Position numbers and translations under genes: made by a program | Shown: piece after piece, positions 61,378 to 64,000 of the stretch | Layout of the letters: each line of letters opens with the position of its first letter | Position numbering within the stretch: the stretch's first letter is position 1 | Source: an uncultured Poribacteria bacterium | GTDB lineage: Bacteria; Poribacteria; WGA-4E; WGA-3G | Reading direction: 5' to 3' | NCBI GenBank assembly: GCA_951828385.1 | Contig: OX639973.1 | Span: 3,525,200-3,589,199 of the forward strand | Length of the DNA stretch: 64,000 nt | The notes under the pieces: model-generated | The model's input: only the letters and a program-made list of their open reading frames with translations | Database searches by the model: none | Told to the model about the DNA's origin: nothing

Positions 61378-62889
61378 ATGCCTGAAACCAGACCTAATAT
61401 CCTACTTATCACCAGCGATCAGCAGCATTGGAACACATTGGGGTGCCTCAACCCCGAAATCCAGACCCCTCACTTGGATACATTGGCACAGCAAGGGACA
61501 CTTTTCAATAGAGCCTATTGCCCGAATCCTACATGCACGCCGACACGCGCATCTATTATCACTGGGAAATACCCAAGTCAACACGGTGCCTGGTCCCTCG
61601 GCACGAAACTCTCTGAAGACGAACATACCGTCGGTGAAGACTTCATGGACGCAGATTATCGCACTGCCCTTGTCGGAAAAGCACATTTTCAACCGCTCCA
61701 CGGCACGGAGGAATTCCCATCTCTCGAATCCTATCCGATTCTCCAAGACTTGGATTTCTGGCGGAGTTTTGACGAACCGTTCTACGGGTTTGAACACGTT
61801 GAATTGGCACGCAACCACGCCGACGAAGCACACGTTGGACAGCATTACGCCATCTGGATGGAAGAGAACGGTTGCACCAATTGGCGCGACTATTTCGCCC
61901 CACCAACAGGAAACGCCCGCGGGCAATATCGAAAGTGGCCCATCCCAGAAGAATACCACTACGATACATGGATTGCGGAACGTACCAACGCACTCATGGA
62001 GGCATACCAACAGAATGGCGAGAACTTCTTCCTCTGGGCAAGTTTCTTCGATCCGCACCCGAAATATCTTGTGCCAGAACCGTGGGATACGATGTATGAT
62101 CCCGCAGAATTGACGGTGCCTTCTGTGACGGAAGGGGAACATGACAACAATCCGCTGCATTTTCAGCTAACGCAACAGCAAAAGCCCGATTTCTCTGCTT
62201 GGCGTGAAAGTGGAAAGGGGGTCCATGGATTCAGATCGCACTTACGAGATAGAGACGAACTCGCCAAAGATATTGCCGTCTATTACGGGATGGTGAGTCT
62301 GATGGACAAGTATATTGGGAAAATCATGGCGAAGCTGGATGAACTCGGACTTGCAGATAACACGTTGGTTGTGTTTACTTCCGATCACGGACATTTTTAC
62401 GGACAACACGGCTTGATCGCAAAAGGCGCGTTCCATTACGAAGATGTTATCCGAGTGCCTTTCATCGTGAGGTATCCCGGTGTTGTACCTGCGGGGCAGC
62501 AGTCGGAGGCGTTGCAGACGTTGGTAGATTTAGCACCCTCGTTCCTCAGTGCCACCGGTATTGATATTCCGCGTCCGATGACGGGTATAGATCAGATGCC
62601 GGTTTGGTCGGGACAAGCAGAACAGGCACGCGATCACATCATCGTCGAAAACCGCCACGAACCGAAAACGGTTCACGTTAAAACCTACGTTGATGATCGT
62701 TATAAACTGACCGCCTACTATAACCAAGAGTATGGTGAACTGTTTGATCTGAAAGAAGATCCTGGGGAAGTCAACAACCTGTGGAATTCCGCTGAGCATG
62801 CGAAACTGAAAGCAGATTTGGTTATGAAGTTATTATTCGCAGAGATGGGGAAGGAACCGTTGTGGATGCCGCGGACTTCGGGAGCATAA
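61378..62889 (+). CDS. Type I sulfatase
   Basis: 503 residues from ATG 61378 (AAAGGA upstream); the longer frame upstream overlaps the promoter. Formylglycine motif CPNPTCTPTRASIITGKYP (CxPxR), metal-binding LLITSDQQHW and VFTSDHGHFYGQHG, and IVENRHEPKTVHVKTYVDDRYKL near the end. No signal peptide. Convergent with the HxG PhyH gene, 8 bp apart. Confidence 0.93.
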   Translation: MPETRPNILLITSDQQHWNTLGCLNPEIQTPHLDTLAQQGTLFNRAYCPNPTCTPTRASIITGKYPSQHGAWSLGTKLSEDEHTVGEDFMDADYRTALVGKAHFQPLHGTEEFPSLESYPILQDLDFWRSFDEPFYGFEHVELARNHADEAHVGQHYAIWMEENGCTNWRDYFAPPTGNARGQYRKWPIPEEYHYDTWIAERTNALMEAYQQNGENFFLWASFFDPHPKYLVPEPWDTMYDPAELTVPSVTEGEHDNNPLHFQLTQQQKPDFSAWRESGKGVHGFRSHLRDRDELAKDIAVYYGMVSLMDKYIGKIMAKLDELGLADNTLVVFTSDHGHFYGQHGLIAKGAFHYEDVIRVPFIVRYPGVVPAGQQSEALQTLVDLAPSFLSATGIDIPRPMTGIDQMPVWSGQAEQARDHIIVENRHEPKTVHVKTYVDDRYKLTAYYNQEYGELFDLKEDPGEVNNLWNSAEHAKLKADLVMKLLFAEMGKEPLWMPRTSGA

Positions 62890-62897
62890 AAGGCAAA

Positions 62898-63716
62898 TCA
62901 ATACCGCCGTTTCCAGTGCCAACTGTCGCTCCCGGAAATAAGAGGGCGGATGTCTTCTGGTAGTGTTTCAATGAACTCGGGACTGACTTCGTTGCCGGGC
63001 CATTCCCGCACCATTGGGGGTGTATAACCGGAGATAAGGATCACACGCTCTTTGTCGCTGCGGATGGCAGTCGTGCTGTGAATCAACGCTTCGGCAAAAA
63101 GCAGCACGGAACCGGCGGACGCTTCGACTTGGTAGATGAGTTTGTCATCAGAAAGCGCAGCTTCAATCATTTCACTATGATTCCACGTTAAACGATGGCT
63201 TCCGGGTATAACGCATGTCCCGCCATCGTCGGGACCGACATCCGTGAGGTAAGCAAGCGTCTTTACAAAGATGCAGTGGAACTTGTTCTGTTCTATATAG
63301 GTGCCCCATCCGTGTTGGGTTCCGCGGTGAAACCCCGTTGGATTATAGCGGCGTTTGTGGAGTTCGTCCAATTCTGTCTCTGGGTTACGCCTATTGATGA
63401 TCGCTTCGGTCTCCTCAAGACGCACTGAACCACCGACGACTTCCTCAACAAGCGGCACGAGTTTTGGATGCGCTGCATATTCCAATAATGCTGGATCATA
63501 TTCAACAAGGTTACCGAAAAGCACATGGTGTTCTCCGCCCGGACGTGCATAGACACGCTTAGCATCTCGATCTTCGTCGGCTTTTATTCTGTAGAGTGCA
63601 TCTTTCATACGTTGAATTTCATCGCCGTTTAGGACGTTCTCTAATAACACATAACCGTAGATGTCGAAGTGTAACCGTTGTGCTGGCGTTAGGCAAACCT
63701 TTTCACCGTTTTTCAT
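62898..63716 (-). CDS. PhyH-family Fe(II) protein with HxG instead of HxD
   Basis: 272 residues from ATG 63716 (GGAGGAG upstream). PhyH features: RLHFDIYGYVLLENVL start, LTDVGPDDGGTCVIPGSHRL, and the distal ligand region AGSVLLFAEALIHSTTAIRSDKERVIL. At the place of the HxD metal motif it has TGFHRGTQHGWG, so the carboxylate ligand is Gly. Fe/2-oxoglutarate halogenases have this change, but it also occurs in PhyH relatives of unknown function. The two other PhyH proteins in the window keep HxD. Confidence 0.75.
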   Translation of the reverse strand: MKNGEKVCLTPAQRLHFDIYGYVLLENVLNGDEIQRMKDALYRIKADEDRDAKRVYARPGGEHHVLFGNLVEYDPALLEYAAHPKLVPLVEEVVGGSVRLEETEAIINRRNPETELDELHKRRYNPTGFHRGTQHGWGTYIEQNKFHCIFVKTLAYLTDVGPDDGGTCVIPGSHRLTWNHSEMIEAALSDDKLIYQVEASAGSVLLFAEALIHSTTAIRSDKERVILISGYTPPMVREWPGNEVSPEFIETLPEDIRPLISGSDSWHWKRRY

Positions 63717-63744
63717 TTCTCTCCTCCACATTTATAAGATCGCT

Positions 63745-64000
63745 CTACAACCCACGCTTAACTTGTCCCCAGAAGGTGGTGAGTTTTTCGCCTGGGTCAA
63801 CGGCAAGGTCGAGTGCATCTGATCCTTCATAGACCAGCAAATCATCAACGTAACCCGGGACAATTATCCCCCACGTATAGAAAGCGACCCACTTGGCAAC
63901 GGGACCGAGGGCAGCGTTCCGAAAGGCGAGACCTTTCTCAGGCTTGGCACCCAACGCATCGTCCCTGTCATCGCCTACGGAAAAATCAAATTCGCTTTTG
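63745..64000 (-). CDS. Partial secreted protein with WGxxK tail (C-terminal end)
   Basis: The minus-strand frame is open from the right edge to TAA/TAG at 63745. It reads KSEFDFSVGDDRDDALGAKP, then ALGPVAKWVAFYTWGIIVPGYVDDLLVYEGSD and ends ALDLAVDPGEKLTTFWGQVK-RGL. The VDDLLVYE piece resembles the closing strand of a LamG domain and the end is the shared AVDPxxKLTTxWGxxK tail. The start is outside the window. Confidence 0.7.
   Translation of the reverse strand, partial: KSEFDFSVGDDRDDALGAKPEKGLAFRNAALGPVAKWVAFYTWGIIVPGYVDDLLVYEGSDALDLAVDPGEKLTTFWGQVKRGL

Overview
The window reads as a moderate-GC, Gram-negative-type bacterial chromosome. The best overall match from family content is a Candidatus Poribacteria-like organism. 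This is inferred from the mixture of phytanoyl-CoA dioxygenase (PhyH) family proteins, CxPxR sulfatases, LamG proteins, DUF1501, FRG and TPR proteins, very large secreted proteins ending in a T9SS-like sorting domain, and many short hairpin repeats. No rRNA, tRNA, CRISPR array, integrase or intact transposase was recognised. Many promoters are close to the sigma70 consensus with a 17-bp spacer.

Layout. 1-2.6 kb: the 5' end of a cytochrome b gene and its Rieske partner (bc complex), a LamG protein and a uracil-DNA glycosylase. 2.7-11.6 kb: a GH36-like glycosidase, a bicupin, RsmD, a Tat-exported DUF1501 protein, a tandem family of secreted beta-propellers with a truncated third copy, and an SDR. 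12-15.8 kb: housekeeping run (polyferredoxin, gmk, a truncated Uma2 gene, coaBC, ksgA). 16-20.5 kb: transporter operon (fused TRAP permease, DUF3311, Na+/solute symporter) followed by a lipoprotein. 20.8-26.1 kb: three tightly packed genes (WD40 protein, MacB-type permease, STT3/PglB-like membrane protein). 26.3-30 kb: a Cys-rich secreted peptide, a gene-poor stretch and cydAB. 30-34.8 kb: two PhyH genes, a Gfo/Idh/MocA dehydrogenase, a two-domain peroxiredoxin with two in-frame UGA codons at the peroxidatic positions, and a PAP2-like protein. 34.9-39.5 kb: a giant LRR/metzincin/dockerin protein. 40.6-45 kb: yebC-ruvC-ruvA-ruvB-queA-yajC. 45-64 kb: an IolB-like protein, Maf, an OPT-like membrane protein, a D-threonine aldolase-like enzyme, two TPR proteins (one coupled to an FRG-domain protein), three sulfatases, an interrupted 5'-nucleotidase and a PhyH protein with an HxG instead of HxD metal motif.

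Most notable: (i) the double-selenocysteine tandem peroxiredoxin with a matching hairpin just after each UGA; (ii) a C-terminal tail of the form AV[ED]PxxKLTTxWGxxK shared by LamG and beta-propeller proteins, which looks like an undescribed sorting or anchoring tag; (iii) a bacterial STT3/PglB-like protein that keeps the catalytic acidic residues but has RWSFG where WWDYG is expected; (iv) a hairpin repeat family whose arms change while loop and 3' tail stay fixed, with a related hairpin inside the ksgA coding sequence; (v) an FRG-TPR gene pair that could be a defence module.
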